64,000 nt of DNA from Streptomyces rhizoryzae (GCF_023155275.1 NZ_JALMUV010000009.1:114176-178175); one strand, 5' to 3'. Numbered from the stretch's first letter, positions 42,545 to 51,798 are shown. The notes: generated from the letters alone by a model not told the origin. Translations and numbers: made by a program.

Positions 42545-43783
42545 TCAGCCGCGCAGCGCAAGCGCCTGGCCCGCGACCACCAGCAGCAGCTGCTCGCACT
42601 CCGCCCCGAACGCCGCGTTCAGCCGCCCCAGTTCGTCCCGGAAGCGGCGCCCCGCCGGGGTCGCCGGGACGACGCCCGACCCGACCTCGTTGCTCACCGC
42701 CACCACCCGCCGCCGGGTCCGGCGCACCGCCGCCACCAGCGCCTCGCAGCGCTCGGCCAGCGCCCGCCGGCCGCCCGCCTCCCAGACCGCGTCGTCCCAC
42801 GCCCCGGCCTCGTCCATGGCGTGCGTCAGCCACAGCGCCAGACAGTCGATCAGCAGCGGCGGCGCGCTCCCCGGCTCCGCCAGCAGCGGCACCAGATCGC
42901 AGGTCTCGGCGGTCCGCCAGCCCGCCGGGCGCCGCTCGCGGTGCAGCGCCACCCGGCGCGCCCAGTCCTCGTCGCCCTCCCGCACGCCGCCGGTGGCCAC
43001 GTACACCACCTCGGGGAAGGCCAGCAGCCGCCGCTCGGCCTCCACCGACTTCCCGCTGCGCGCCCCGCCCAGCACCAGCGTCCGGCGCGGCAGGTCCGGC
43101 ACCGCGTGGTACTCGCCGACCACCAGCGAGGTGCCGTCCGGCACCGTACGGGCGCCCAGCGCGGCCAGCCGGCGGTGGAGTTCGGGGCCGGGCGGCACGG
43201 TGTGGTCCAGGTGCACCGCGACCACGTCGGTCGCCGCGTCCACCGCGCCGCCCGCCCGCAGCCGGGCCAGCGCCTCGGGCCGCGCCAGCACGTCCAGCAA
43301 CACCAGGTCGTACGGGCCCGGCAGTGCTCCCGCGGCGCCGTTGCCCGGCTCGTCGAGCCCGGCCGGGGCGGCGCCGGGCGGCAGGTACAGCAGCCGTTCG
43401 CCGTCACCGCCGGTGACCTCGTAACCGGTGCCGGGGACGTCCACCGCCACCGCCCGCACCCGGTGCCCGTCCAGCAGCGCCAGCTCCCGCCCGTCGGCGA
43501 CCCGGCCCGGCTGCGGCAGCCCCGCCGGCACCTCCAGCGCCGGCCCGTCGTGCGGGTGCGAGAGCAGCACCTGGCGCACCCCGGCCAGCGACCGGCCGGC
43601 CCGGGCGGCCGCGAACGCCGGGCCCGGTGTCAGGTCGAGCAGCAGCGCGCCGTCCACGAGCAGGGCGGTGGCGGCCCGCGCCTCGTCGCCGACGGCGGTC
43701 GCGCAGGCGGCACACGGGCAGCCGGGGCGCGGCAGCCCCTGCGGGGCCCCGGTGCCGAGGAGAGTCAGATCCACCCGCGCCAT
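42545..43783 (-). CDS. cobU: Adenosylcobinamide kinase/guanylyltransferase with N-terminal metallo-hydrolase-like domain
   Basis: A protein of 412 residues from GTG/ATG 43783 (MARVDLTLLGTGAPQGLPRP). Residues about 235-412 are CobU: P-loop LVLGGARSGKSVEAERRLL, the HRERRPAGWRTAE stretch with the guanylated His, and SNEVGSGVVPATPAGRRFRDELG. Residues 1-230 resemble a PhnP-like metallo-beta-lactamase fold (LLGTGAPQGLPRPGCPCAAC), but the metal motif reads LSHPHDGPA instead of HxHxDH, so the metal site may be incomplete. The fusion is known in actinobacteria. It phosphorylates and guanylylates adenosylcobinamide before CobS. Confidence 0.92.
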   Translation of the reverse strand: MARVDLTLLGTGAPQGLPRPGCPCAACATAVGDEARAATALLVDGALLLDLTPGPAFAAARAGRSLAGVRQVLLSHPHDGPALEVPAGLPQPGRVADGRELALLDGHRVRAVAVDVPGTGYEVTGGDGERLLYLPPGAAPAGLDEPGNGAAGALPGPYDLVLLDVLARPEALARLRAGGAVDAATDVVAVHLDHTVPPGPELHRRLAALGARTVPDGTSLVVGEYHAVPDLPRRTLVLGGARSGKSVEAERRLLAFPEVVYVATGGVREGDEDWARRVALHRERRPAGWRTAETCDLVPLLAEPGSAPPLLIDCLALWLTHAMDEAGAWDDAVWEAGGRRALAERCEALVAAVRRTRRRVVAVSNEVGSGVVPATPAGRRFRDELGRLNAAFGAECEQLLLVVAGQALALRG

Positions 43784-43953
43784 TCTCCCGGGCCCGCCTG
43801 GCGCGAGCGCGCGGGGGCACCCCTCGACAGGGCCGTTAGGCTTCCGATCAAGCGGGGAAGCGCGGTCCGCAGGGCCCGGTCGCGGCGGGGTGTCCGGCGC
43901 GGCGGGGCGGGCCGGCCGACCCGGCGGATCCGGTGGGACTCCAGGAGGCGCAC

Positions 43954-44166
43954 ATGGCGTGGACGTGGCGGTTCGAGAAGACGGACGGTTCGGAGGCGGT
44001 GCCCACCGTCGAACCGGAGGAGTTCACGACCCAGGGGGACGCCGAGTCCTGGATCGGGGAGCAGTGGCGCAACCTCCTCGACGGCGGCGTGGACCAGGTC
44101 CGGCTGTTCGAGGACGGCACCGAGATCTACGCGGCGCCGATGAGCCTGCACGCCGACGAGGGCTGA
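43954..44166 (+). CDS. Small conserved actinobacterial protein
   Basis: A protein of 70 residues from ATG 43954, with CAGGAGG six bases upstream; an earlier in-frame ATG at 43933 is not needed. It starts MAWTWRFEKTDGSEAVPTVE and continues GDAESWIGEQWRNLLDGGVDQV, an acidic, tryptophan-rich soluble protein. I recall it as widespread in Streptomyces without a known role. A perfect terminator follows. Confidence 0.75.
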   Translation: MAWTWRFEKTDGSEAVPTVEPEEFTTQGDAESWIGEQWRNLLDGGVDQVRLFEDGTEIYAAPMSLHADEG

Positions 44167-44185
44167 CCCGCGCCCGGCGCACGGC

Positions 44186-44218
44186 GCGGCGGGGACCGGT
44201 CCGACCGGTCCCCGCCGC
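44186..44218. terminator. Bidirectional hairpin between convergent genes
   Basis: GCGGCGGGGACCGGT pairs perfectly (15 bp) with its complement over a three-base loop. It lies between the 70-residue protein gene (+) and the DUF3043 gene (-). Confidence 0.85.
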
Positions 44219-44262
44219 ATGGCCGTTCGCGCCGGGAGCTTTTCGGGTCGGCGCCCCGCAGG

Positions 44263-44859
44263 TCAGGGCCGCTGGCCGCGCTTGACCTGAGGCTTGGGCA
44301 GCCGCAGCCGGCGCATCTGGAGCGTGCGCATCACCGCGTAGGCGCGGGCGCCCTTGACGTTCTCCCTGGGGAAGCGCTCCTGGAGCCGCTTGCCGAGCCG
44401 GATCCAGATCACCACCGAGTCCAGCACGATCAGCACGATGATGATCAGCCACAGCAGCAGGGCGATGGTCTGGATCTGCGGCACCCGGACCATGGTGAGC
44501 ACCAGGATCACCACGGCCACCGGGAGGAAGAACTCCGCCACGCACCAGCGGGAGTCGACGTAGTCCCGGGCGAAGCGCCGCACCGGGCCCTTGTCGCGCA
44601 CCGGCAGATAGCGCTCGTCGCCGTTGGCCAGCGCCTCGCGCTGGCGCGCCATATCGGCACGGCGGGCCTCCCGCTGCGCCTTCACGGCGTCCTTGCGGTT
44701 GGCGGGCGTGTGCGCGCGGGTGCGGCGCTGCGACTGCGCCTCGCTGCGCTTGGGCGTCGGGCGGCCCTTGGGGGCCTGCGGGTCGCGGGGCTGCTGGGGC
44801 TGGGACGCGGTCACCTTGGCGGCCGCGGCCTGCTCTTCCTTCGAACGGCTTCGGAACAC
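44263..44859 (-). CDS. DUF3043 membrane protein
   Basis: A protein of about 198 residues, GTG 44859 (VFRSRSKEEQAAAAKV); TTG 44868 would add three residues. The N-terminal 90 residues are basic and Gln/Lys-rich (PKGRPTPKRSEAQSQRRTRA, ADMARQREALANGDERYL), then YVDSRWCVAEFFLPVAVVIL begins two close membrane spans (LPVAVVILVLTMV and TIALLLWLIIIVLIVLDSVV), and a basic tail closes. This is the pattern of actinobacterial DUF3043. It is divergent from the PspA gene, which hints at an envelope role. Confidence 0.87.
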   Translation of the reverse strand: MFRSRSKEEQAAAAKVTASQPQQPRDPQAPKGRPTPKRSEAQSQRRTRAHTPANRKDAVKAQREARRADMARQREALANGDERYLPVRDKGPVRRFARDYVDSRWCVAEFFLPVAVVILVLTMVRVPQIQTIALLLWLIIIVLIVLDSVVIWIRLGKRLQERFPRENVKGARAYAVMRTLQMRRLRLPKPQVKRGQRP

Positions 44860-45069
44860 AACACCCAAGAGTACGTGCTCGCCGCGAATGAGCCATGGGC
44901 CGACGGGGAACGATCCGGCAACGGCGCCCGCCGTCCCGCTGCGGACGCACGGGGACGGAACGGGCGGCGCGCCGGCTCCCCGGGACCGCCCTACTCCCTG
45001 GGCGGGAGAAGCCGGCGGCCCTGATCGTCCTGGAGGAGGAGCGCATCCGGGCTCGAACGGTGCGGTAAT

Positions 45070-45098
45070 GGAACCAGGGCCCGTACTGTGGGGTCTGT
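45070..45098 (+). promoter_or_regulatory. Extracytoplasmic-sigma-type promoter of the PspA gene
   Basis: GGAACCA (45070-45076), a 15-base spacer, then GGTCTGT (45092-45098): this matches the sigma-E-like pattern GGAAC...GGTCT known in both E. coli and Streptomyces. It lies about 60 bases before the ATG at 45156, a usual leader length. Confidence 0.6.
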
Positions 45099-45155
45099 AG
45101 ATGTGCTGGAGCCTAAGCCCGATGCAAGTCGGTCAGAAGGGGGCGCGCGAGGCCC

Positions 45156-45956
45156 ATGAGCGATGGTGTCATGAAGCGGATGGGGATGATCTTCCGCGCG
45201 AAGGCCAACAAGGCCCTTGACCGGGCCGAAGACCCGCGCGAGACCCTCGACTACTCGTACCAGAAGCAGCTCGAACTGCTCCAGAAGGTCCGCCGCGGCG
45301 TCGCCGACGTGGCGACCTCCCGCAAGCGCCTGGAGCTTCAGCTCAACCAGCTCCAGGGCCAGTCCGCCAAGCTGGAGGACCAGGGCCGCAAGGCGCTGGC
45401 GCTCGGCCGCGAGGACCTGGCCCGCGAGGCGCTGACCCGGCGCAGCGCGTTGCAGCAGCAGGTCACCGACCTGGAGACGCAGCACCAGACGTTGCAGGGC
45501 GAGGAGGAGAAGCTCACCCTCGCCGCGCAGCGGCTCCAGGCCAAGGTCGACGCCTTCCGGACGAAGAAGGAGACGATCAAGGCCACGTACACCGCCGCCC
45601 AGGCGCAGACCCGGATCGGCGAGGCGTTCTCCGGCATCTCCGAGGAGATGGGCGACGTCGGCCTGGCCATCCAGCGGGCCGAGGACCGCACCGCGCAGCT
45701 CCAGGCCCGGGCCGGCGCCATCGACGAGCTGATGGCCTCCGGCGCGCTGGACGACCCGTCCGGCATGGCCAAGGACGACATCACCGCCGAGCTGGACCGG
45801 CTCTCCGGCGGCAGCGACGTCGAGCTGGAGCTCCAGCGGATGAAGGCCGAGCTGGCCGGCGGCCCGTCCGCCCAGCGGCAGGCCCTCGAGGGCGGCCAGG
45901 GCGACGCCGCCCAGCAGGCCCCGCAGCAGCAGCACCCGCGGCTCGACAAGCAGTGA
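45156..45956 (+). CDS. pspA: PspA/IM30 family protein
   Basis: A protein of 266 residues from ATG 45156 (MSDGVMKRMGMIFRAKANKA). It is almost entirely coiled coil after the amphipathic N-terminal helix, with the typical EDPRETLDYSYQKQLELLQK start and long heptad regions; the C-terminus is Gln/Pro-rich (GGQGDAAQQAPQQQHPRLDK). PspA proteins form scaffolds on stressed membranes. The next gene is a PspAA partner and a two-component system follows, so this is an envelope-stress group, fitting its sigma-E-like promoter. Confidence 0.95.
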   Translation: MSDGVMKRMGMIFRAKANKALDRAEDPRETLDYSYQKQLELLQKVRRGVADVATSRKRLELQLNQLQGQSAKLEDQGRKALALGREDLAREALTRRSALQQQVTDLETQHQTLQGEEEKLTLAAQRLQAKVDAFRTKKETIKATYTAAQAQTRIGEAFSGISEEMGDVGLAIQRAEDRTAQLQARAGAIDELMASGALDDPSGMAKDDITAELDRLSGGSDVELELQRMKAELAGGPSAQRQALEGGQGDAAQQAPQQQHPRLDKQ

Positions 45957-46035
45957 CGGACGGCGCGGTCCGCCCCGTACGGGCGGCCCGCCGCCCCGCC
46001 GCGACCCCGCCCGACCGGAAACAAGGGAGACCGTC

Positions 46036-46314
46036 GTGATCGTACGGATCATGGGGGAGGGGCAGGTGAAGCTGGACGACGCCCACTTCACCGAGCTCAA
46101 CAAGCTGGACGACGAACTGCTCGCCGAGCTGGAGAGCGGTGACGAGGCCGGGTTCCGGCGCACCCTGGGGGCCCTGCTGGACGCCGTCCGCCGCCTGGGC
46201 ACCCCGCTGCCGGACGACGCCCTGGAACCCTCCGAGCTGATCCTCCCGGCCCCCGATGCCGCGCTCGGCGAGGTCCGCGACATGCTCGGCGACGACGGCC
46301 TGATCCCCGGCTGA
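46036..46314 (+). CDS. PspA-associated protein (PspAA domain)
   Basis: A protein of 92 residues, GTG 46036 with AAGGGAG upstream. MIVRIMGEGQVKLDDAHFTE and LNKLDDELLAELESGDEAGF, then PDDALEPSELILPAPDAAL, match the PspAA domain that recurs next to PspA in actinobacteria and other phyla. It probably binds or tunes PspA. It lies 80 bases after pspA, likely co-transcribed. Confidence 0.9.
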   Translation: MIVRIMGEGQVKLDDAHFTELNKLDDELLAELESGDEAGFRRTLGALLDAVRRLGTPLPDDALEPSELILPAPDAALGEVRDMLGDDGLIPG

Positions 46315-46395
46315 CCCGGCCGGACCCCGCACACCCAGCGCACTACGGCCAGCGCCCCGGCCCGCCCCGGCGGACCGGGGCGCTACCGTTCCCCC

Positions 46396-47655
46396 GTGAC
46401 CGCCTCAGCCCAGGACGCCTCCCGCGTCGCCCGCCTCCGCCAGTGGCACCGGACGCACCAGCTCGCGTTCGACGCGGCCCTGGCCGCCGTGGCGTTCGTG
46501 GCGATCGTGTGCGGTGCGGTGGCCGGGCCGCACGGCCACGGCGGGCAGCTGCCCCGGCTCGGCGTCCGCCAGCTGACGGCCACCACCGTGGTGCTGGCCG
46601 CCCTCGCCTCCGGTGTGCTGGTGCTGCGCAGCCGGCTGCCGCGGACGGTGCTGGCCGCCACCGGCTCGCTGACCATCGTCGAACTGGTCGCCCGGTCCGG
46701 CGACCCGCGCGCCCCGGTCGCCGGTGCCGCGGTGATCGCGCTGTTCACCGTCGCCTCCCGCACCGACCGGCCCACCACCTGGCGGATCGGCGCGCTCACC
46801 TGCGTGGGGCTGACCGCCGCCGCGATGTTCTTCGGCCACCGCCCCTGGTACGCCCAGGAGAACCTCGCGATCCTCGCCTGGACGGGGATGGCCGCGGCGG
46901 CCGGCGACGCGGTCCGCAGCCGCCGCGCCTACGTCGACGCGATCCGGGAGCGCGCCGAACGGGCCGAGCGCACCCGCGAGGAGGAGGCCCGCCGCCGGGT
47001 CGCCGAGGAGCGGCTGCGCATCGCCCGCGAGCTGCACGACGTGGTGGCCCACCACATCGCGCTGGTCAACGTCCAGGCCGGCGTCGCCTCGCACGTCATG
47101 GACAACCGCCCCGACCAGGCCAAGCAGGCGCTGGCGCACGTCCGGGAGGCGTCCCGCTCGGCGCTGGAGGAGCTGCGCGCCACGGTCGGGCTGCTGCGCC
47201 AGTCCGACGACCCGACGGCGCCCACCGAACCCGCGCCGGGCCTCGGCGTGCTGGACCAGCTGATCGAGGGGTTCGTCCGGGCCGGTCTGCCGGTCGGGGT
47301 GGAGCTGCCGCCCGGGCCGCCGCCGGCGCTGCCCGCCTCGGTGGACCTGACCGCCTACCGGGTCGTCCAGGAGGCGCTGACCAACGTCCGCAAGCACGCC
47401 GGCGACGGCGCCCGCGCCACCGTGCGCATCGCGCACACCGGCACCGCGCTGACCGTCGCCGTCCTCGACGACGGCCGCGGCGCCGCGGCGGAGGGGGCCG
47501 TGCCGGAGCGCGGCGGCGGGCATGGTCTGATCGGGATGCGCGAGCGGGTGCAGGCACTGCGCGGCACGGTCGAGACCGGCCCCCGCGCGGCGGGCGGCTT
47601 CGAGGTGCGGGTCACCCTGCCGCTGGGCGGCGCGCGCACCGGTGAGACGGGATGA
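46396..47655 (+). CDS. Sensor histidine kinase (NarL-type, HisKA_3)
   Basis: A protein of 419 residues, GTG 46396. Four or five N-terminal membrane segments (AFDAALAAVAFVAIVCGAVAG, ATTVVLAALASGVLVL, VAGAAVIALFTVAS and others) carry no large external loop, so it senses in or near the membrane. RIARELHDVVAHHIALVNVQAG holds the phospho-accepting His; the ATPase has YRVVQEALTNVRKHAG, VLDDGRG and GHGLIGMRERVQALRG. The response regulator follows in a 17-base spacing and an RND pump lies next, suggesting the pair senses membrane-active compounds. Confidence 0.92.
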   Translation: MTASAQDASRVARLRQWHRTHQLAFDAALAAVAFVAIVCGAVAGPHGHGGQLPRLGVRQLTATTVVLAALASGVLVLRSRLPRTVLAATGSLTIVELVARSGDPRAPVAGAAVIALFTVASRTDRPTTWRIGALTCVGLTAAAMFFGHRPWYAQENLAILAWTGMAAAAGDAVRSRRAYVDAIRERAERAERTREEEARRRVAEERLRIARELHDVVAHHIALVNVQAGVASHVMDNRPDQAKQALAHVREASRSALEELRATVGLLRQSDDPTAPTEPAPGLGVLDQLIEGFVRAGLPVGVELPPGPPPALPASVDLTAYRVVQEALTNVRKHAGDGARATVRIAHTGTALTVAVLDDGRGAAAEGAVPERGGGHGLIGMRERVQALRGTVETGPRAAGGFEVRVTLPLGGARTGETG

Positions 47656-47671
47656 GCGTGGGGGCGACGGG

Positions 47672-48358
47672 ATGACCATCAAGGTGCTGCTGGCCGACGA
47701 CCAGACGCTGCTGCGCAGCGCGTTCCGCATCCTGGTCGACTCCGAGCCGGACATGCGGGTGGTGGGGGAGGCGTCCGACGGGGCGCAGGCGTACGAACTG
47801 GCCCGGGCCGAGCGCCCCGACGTGGTCCTGATGGACATCCGGATGCCCGGCACCGACGGCCTGGCCGCCACCCGCATGATCTGCCAGGACCCGGAACTGG
47901 CCGGGGTGCGGGTGGTCATCCTGACCACCTTCGAGGTCGACGACTACGTGGTCAGGTCGCTGCGGGCGGGCGCCAGCGGCTTCCTGGGCAAGGGCGCCGA
48001 ACCGGACGAGCTGCTGCACGCGATCCGGATCGCGGCCGGCGGCGAGGCGCTGCTGTCGCCCGCCGCCACCAAGGGCCTGATCGCCCGCTTCCTCGCCCAG
48101 GGCGAGGGGCCGGAGGGGGACGGTCCGGACGGCCCGGGCGCGGCGCGGCTGGCCGCGCTCACCGGCCGGGAGCGCGAGGTGCTGGTCCTGGTGGCCGGCG
48201 GGCTCTCCAACGACGAGATCGCCGGGCAGCTGGACGTCAGCCCGCTCACCGTCAAGACCCACGTCAACCGCGCGATGGCCAAGCTCGGCGCCCGCGACCG
48301 GGCCCAACTCGTCGTCGTCGCCTACGAGTCGGGACTGGTCCGCCCCCGGGCGCACTGA
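47672..48358 (+). CDS. LuxR-family response regulator
   Basis: A protein of 228 residues from ATG 47672 (MTIKVLLADDQTLLRSAF). The receiver domain has the acidic pair DD, phospho-acceptor Asp in VVLMDIRMPGTDG, Thr in ILTTFEVDDYV and Lys in GFLGKGAEPDELL. The C-terminal LuxR HTH reads LTGREREVLVLVAGGLSNDE then VSPLTVKTHVNRAMAKLG. It is the partner of the preceding kinase. The RND transporter 236 bases downstream is the obvious candidate target; the short palindrome CTGTTC-T-GAACAG (48563-48575) in its leader could be a binding site. Confidence 0.95.
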   Translation: MTIKVLLADDQTLLRSAFRILVDSEPDMRVVGEASDGAQAYELARAERPDVVLMDIRMPGTDGLAATRMICQDPELAGVRVVILTTFEVDDYVVRSLRAGASGFLGKGAEPDELLHAIRIAAGGEALLSPAATKGLIARFLAQGEGPEGDGPDGPGAARLAALTGREREVLVLVAGGLSNDEIAGQLDVSPLTVKTHVNRAMAKLGARDRAQLVVVAYESGLVRPRAH

Positions 48359-48594
48359 CGCGGGGCGGCGGCCCGTACGCCCAGGGGTGCAGTGCGGGTG
48401 GAGCCCGCCGTACTGCGGACGCGGTACGGGCGGCGGCCGGAAACCGACCTGCGAGCGAGGAAAACCGGCCGGGCGGTGGCGGAAGGTGGTAGGTGGGCCG
48501 GTATCGGCCCCGCCGCCGGGCTCGCGGACGGCTCCCGCCGCCGTGCCCGCCCGCGGAACCCGCTGTTCTGAACAGAAGAGAGAGACCCCTACCC

Positions 48595-51500
48595 ATGTCC
48601 TGGCTGTCCCGAATCAGCCTCGTACAACGGGGCCTGATAGCGCTGATGTCGATCGTCGCGATCGCTTTCGGCGCCATCGCGATACCCCAGCTCAAGCAGC
48701 AGCTGCTGCCCTCCATCGACCTGCCGATGGTGTCGGTGATCGCCCCGTACCAGGGCGCCTCGCCGGACGTCGTCGAGAAGCAGGTCGTCGAGCCGCTGGA
48801 GAACGGCATCCAGGCGGTCAACGGCATCAAGAGCGTCACCTCGACCTCCAGCGAGGGCTCCGGTGTCGTGATGGCGCAGTTCGACTACGGCAACGACGTA
48901 AAGCGCCTGGTCACCGACGTCCAGCAGGCCGTCAACCGGGCCCGGGCGAAGCTGCCCAAGGACGTGGACCCCCAGGTGGTCTCCGGCGGGACGGACGACC
49001 TGCCGACCGTGGTGCTGGCCGTCTCCTCCACCTCCAAGGACCAGCAGACCCTCGCCGATCAGCTCAACCGCAGCGTCGTCCCGGACCTGAAGAACATCGA
49101 CGGCGTCGGCCAGGTCAGCGTCAGCGGCGTCCAGGACCGGATCGTCGCGGTCACCCCGGACGAGAAGAAGCTGGCCGCCGCGGGCCTGAACTCCGCCGCG
49201 CTCGGCCAGGCGCTCCAGGCCGGCGGCACCTCGGTGCCGGCCGGTGCGTTCTCCGAGGGCGGGCAGAGCCGGACCGTGCAGGTCGGCGCCGGCTTCACCT
49301 CGGTGCAGCAGATCGCGGACCTGAGGGTCACCCCGGCGGCCGGTGCGATGGGCGGCGGCCAGGGCGGCCGGCCGGTCCGGCTCGGTGACGTCGCCACGGT
49401 CAAGGAGGCCACCGCCACCCCGACCTCGATCACCCGCACCGACGGCCGGCCCAGCCTCTCGGTCACCGTGACGATGAACCAGGACGGCAGCGCGGTCGCC
49501 ATCTCCGACGCGGTCAAGGGCAAGCTGGACGCCATCCGCAAGGACCTCGGCCCGGGCGCGCGCGTCACCATCGCCTCCGACCAGGGCCCGCAGGTCTCCA
49601 AGTCCATCGAGTCGCTGACCACCGAGGGCCTGCTGGGCCTGGTCATGGCGGTCGTGGTGATCCTGGTGTTCCTGCTGAGCCTGCGCTCGACGCTGGTCAC
49701 CGCGGTGTCCATCCCGCTGTCGGTGGTCATCACGCTGATCGTCCTGTGGACCGGCGACCTCTCCCTGAACATGCTCACCCTGGGCGGTCTGACCATCGCG
49801 ATCGGCCGGGTCGTCGACGACTCGATCGTCGTCCTGGAGAACATCAAGCGGCACCTGGGCTACGGCGAGGAGCGCCGCACGGCCATCCTCACGGCCGTCA
49901 AGGAGGTCTCCGGCGCGATCACCTCCTCCACCCTGACCACCGTCGCGGTCTTCCTCCCGATCGGTGTGGTCGGCGGGATGGTCGGCGCCCTCTTCGGCTC
50001 CTTCTCCATCACCGTCACCGTCGCCCTGCTCTCCTCGCTGCTGGTCTCGCTGACCGTGGTGCCGGTCCTGTCGTACTGGTTCCTGCGCGCCCCCGAGCTC
50101 CCCGAGGGCACCGACCCCGAGGAGCTGCGCCGGGCGGCCGAGGAGAAGGAGACCCGCAGCGCGCTCCAGCGGCTCTACGTGCCGGTGCTGCGGTTCGCCA
50201 CCCGCCGCCGCGCGGTCAGCCTGCTGATCGCGGTGGTGATCCTGGCGGGCACCTTCGGCATGGGCCCGCTGCTGAAGACCAACTTCTTCGACCAGGGCAA
50301 GCAGGACACCCTCAGCATCAAGCAGGAGCTGAAGCCGGGCACCAGCCTCGGCGCGGCGGACGCGCAGGCCAAGCGGGTCGAGCGGGTGCTCGCGGCCGAC
50401 AAGGACGTCGCGGACTACCAGGTCACCGTCGGCTCCGCCGGCATCATGGCGGCCTTCGGCGGCGGCTCCGGCGCCAACCAGGCCAGCTACCAGGTCAAGC
50501 TGACGGGCTCCGCGGACTCCGCGCAGGCCACCGAGCGCCTGCGGTCCCGGCTGGCCGGGCTCGGTCCGGCCGCCGGCGAGACCACCGTCGCCGCGGGCGG
50601 CGGCGGCTTCGGCAACCAGAACCTCAGCGTGGTCGTCAAGGCCGGCGACGCGGGCGTCCTCCAGCGCGCCGCCGAGCAGGTGCGCAAGGCCGTCGCGGGC
50701 CTGGACCACGTCACCGACGTGCAGAGCGACCTGGCGCAGAGCGTGCCGCGGATCTCCGTGACGCCCAACGAGAAGGCCGCCGCGGCCGGTTACACCCAGG
50801 CCACGCTCGGCGCGGCCGTCGCCCAGGCGGTCAGCGGCACCCCCAGCGGCAAGGCCGTCCTGGACGACACCGAGCGCGACGTGGTGATCAAGTCGGCCCA
50901 CCCGGCCACCACCGCGGCGCAGTTGACGGATCTGCCGCTGCCGACCCCGTCCGGGACGGCCCGGCTCGGCGACCTGGCCACCGTCAAGACGGTGCCCGGC
51001 CCGGTGCGGATGACCCGGATCGACGGCGCCCGCTCGGCGACCGTCACCGCCAAGCCCACCGGCGACAACACCGGCGCCGTCTCCGCCGACCTCCAGCGCA
51101 CGATCACGTCGCTGAAGCTGCCGGCCGGCGCCACCGCCACCATCGGCGGTGTCTCGCAGGACCAGACCGACGCGTTCTCCTCGCTCGGCCTGGCGATGCT
51201 GGCGGCCATCGCGATCGTCTTCCTGCTCCTGGTGGGCACCTTCCGGTCGATCGTCCAGCCGCTGATCCTGCTGATCTCCATCCCGTTCGCGGCGACCGGC
51301 GCGATCGGCCTGCTGGTCGCCACCGGCACCCCGATGGGCGTCCCGGCCATGATCGGCATGCTGATGCTGATCGGCATCGTGGTCACCAACGCCATCGTCC
51401 TGATCGACCTGATCAACCAGTACCGGGCCCAGGGCTACGGCGTCGTCGAGGCGGTCGTCGAGGGCGGCCGGCACCGGCTCCGCCCGATCCTGATGACCGC

Positions 51501-51768
51501 GCTGGCCACGATCATGGCGCTGCTGCCGATGGCCCTGTCGCTCAGCGGCGACGGCGGCTTCATCTCCCAGCCGCTGGCCGTGGTCGTGATCGGCGGTCTG
51601 ATCACCTCCACCCTGCTCACCCTCCTCCTCGTCCCGACGCTCTACGCGATCATCGAGCTCCGCAAGGAGCGCCGGGCGGCGAAGAAGGCGGCGAAGCGGG
51701 CCGGGAAGGGCGGCGGCCCGGCGGCCCCCGCGGACGCCGGCCGCACCCCGGAGCCGGCCGGGGTCTGA
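48595..51768 (+). CDS. RND-family (HAE1-like) efflux transporter
   Basis: A protein of 1057 residues from ATG 48595 (MSWLSRISLVQRGLIALMSI). It has the RND layout: TM1, a large porter domain (QGASPDVVEKQVVEPLENGI near residue 60), TM2-6 with the proton-relay Asp pair in GRVVDDSIVVLENIKRHLG, a second porter domain, and TM8-12 with GTPMGVPAMIGMLMLIGIV and PLAVVVIGGLITSTLLTLLL. It is closest to AcrB/SecDF-like Gram-positive pumps (Swr/YerP) that work without an outer-membrane channel. The C-terminus is Lys/Ala/Gly-rich. It is probably regulated by the adjacent two-component system. Confidence 0.93.
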   Translation: MSWLSRISLVQRGLIALMSIVAIAFGAIAIPQLKQQLLPSIDLPMVSVIAPYQGASPDVVEKQVVEPLENGIQAVNGIKSVTSTSSEGSGVVMAQFDYGNDVKRLVTDVQQAVNRARAKLPKDVDPQVVSGGTDDLPTVVLAVSSTSKDQQTLADQLNRSVVPDLKNIDGVGQVSVSGVQDRIVAVTPDEKKLAAAGLNSAALGQALQAGGTSVPAGAFSEGGQSRTVQVGAGFTSVQQIADLRVTPAAGAMGGGQGGRPVRLGDVATVKEATATPTSITRTDGRPSLSVTVTMNQDGSAVAISDAVKGKLDAIRKDLGPGARVTIASDQGPQVSKSIESLTTEGLLGLVMAVVVILVFLLSLRSTLVTAVSIPLSVVITLIVLWTGDLSLNMLTLGGLTIAIGRVVDDSIVVLENIKRHLGYGEERRTAILTAVKEVSGAITSSTLTTVAVFLPIGVVGGMVGALFGSFSITVTVALLSSLLVSLTVVPVLSYWFLRAPELPEGTDPEELRRAAEEKETRSALQRLYVPVLRFATRRRAVSLLIAVVILAGTFGMGPLLKTNFFDQGKQDTLSIKQELKPGTSLGAADAQAKRVERVLAADKDVADYQVTVGSAGIMAAFGGGSGANQASYQVKLTGSADSAQATERLRSRLAGLGPAAGETTVAAGGGGFGNQNLSVVVKAGDAGVLQRAAEQVRKAVAGLDHVTDVQSDLAQSVPRISVTPNEKAAAAGYTQATLGAAVAQAVSGTPSGKAVLDDTERDVVIKSAHPATTAAQLTDLPLPTPSGTARLGDLATVKTVPGPVRMTRIDGARSATVTAKPTGDNTGAVSADLQRTITSLKLPAGATATIGGVSQDQTDAFSSLGLAMLAAIAIVFLLLVGTFRSIVQPLILLISIPFAATGAIGLLVATGTPMGVPAMIGMLMLIGIVVTNAIVLIDLINQYRAQGYGVVEAVVEGGRHRLRPILMTALATIMALLPMALSLSGDGGFISQPLAVVVIGGLITSTLLTLLLVPTLYAIIELRKERRAAKKAAKRAGKGGGPAAPADAGRTPEPAGV

Positions 51769-51798
51769 CCCCGGCGTCCGGCGCACGGACGGTACCGA

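Noticed and set aside
38872..43783. Cobalamin riboswitch before the cobU-cobT-cobS genes
   Set aside because: I looked for the B12-box and a structured leader before cobU, cobT and cobS and saw none. Absence cannot be proven by eye.
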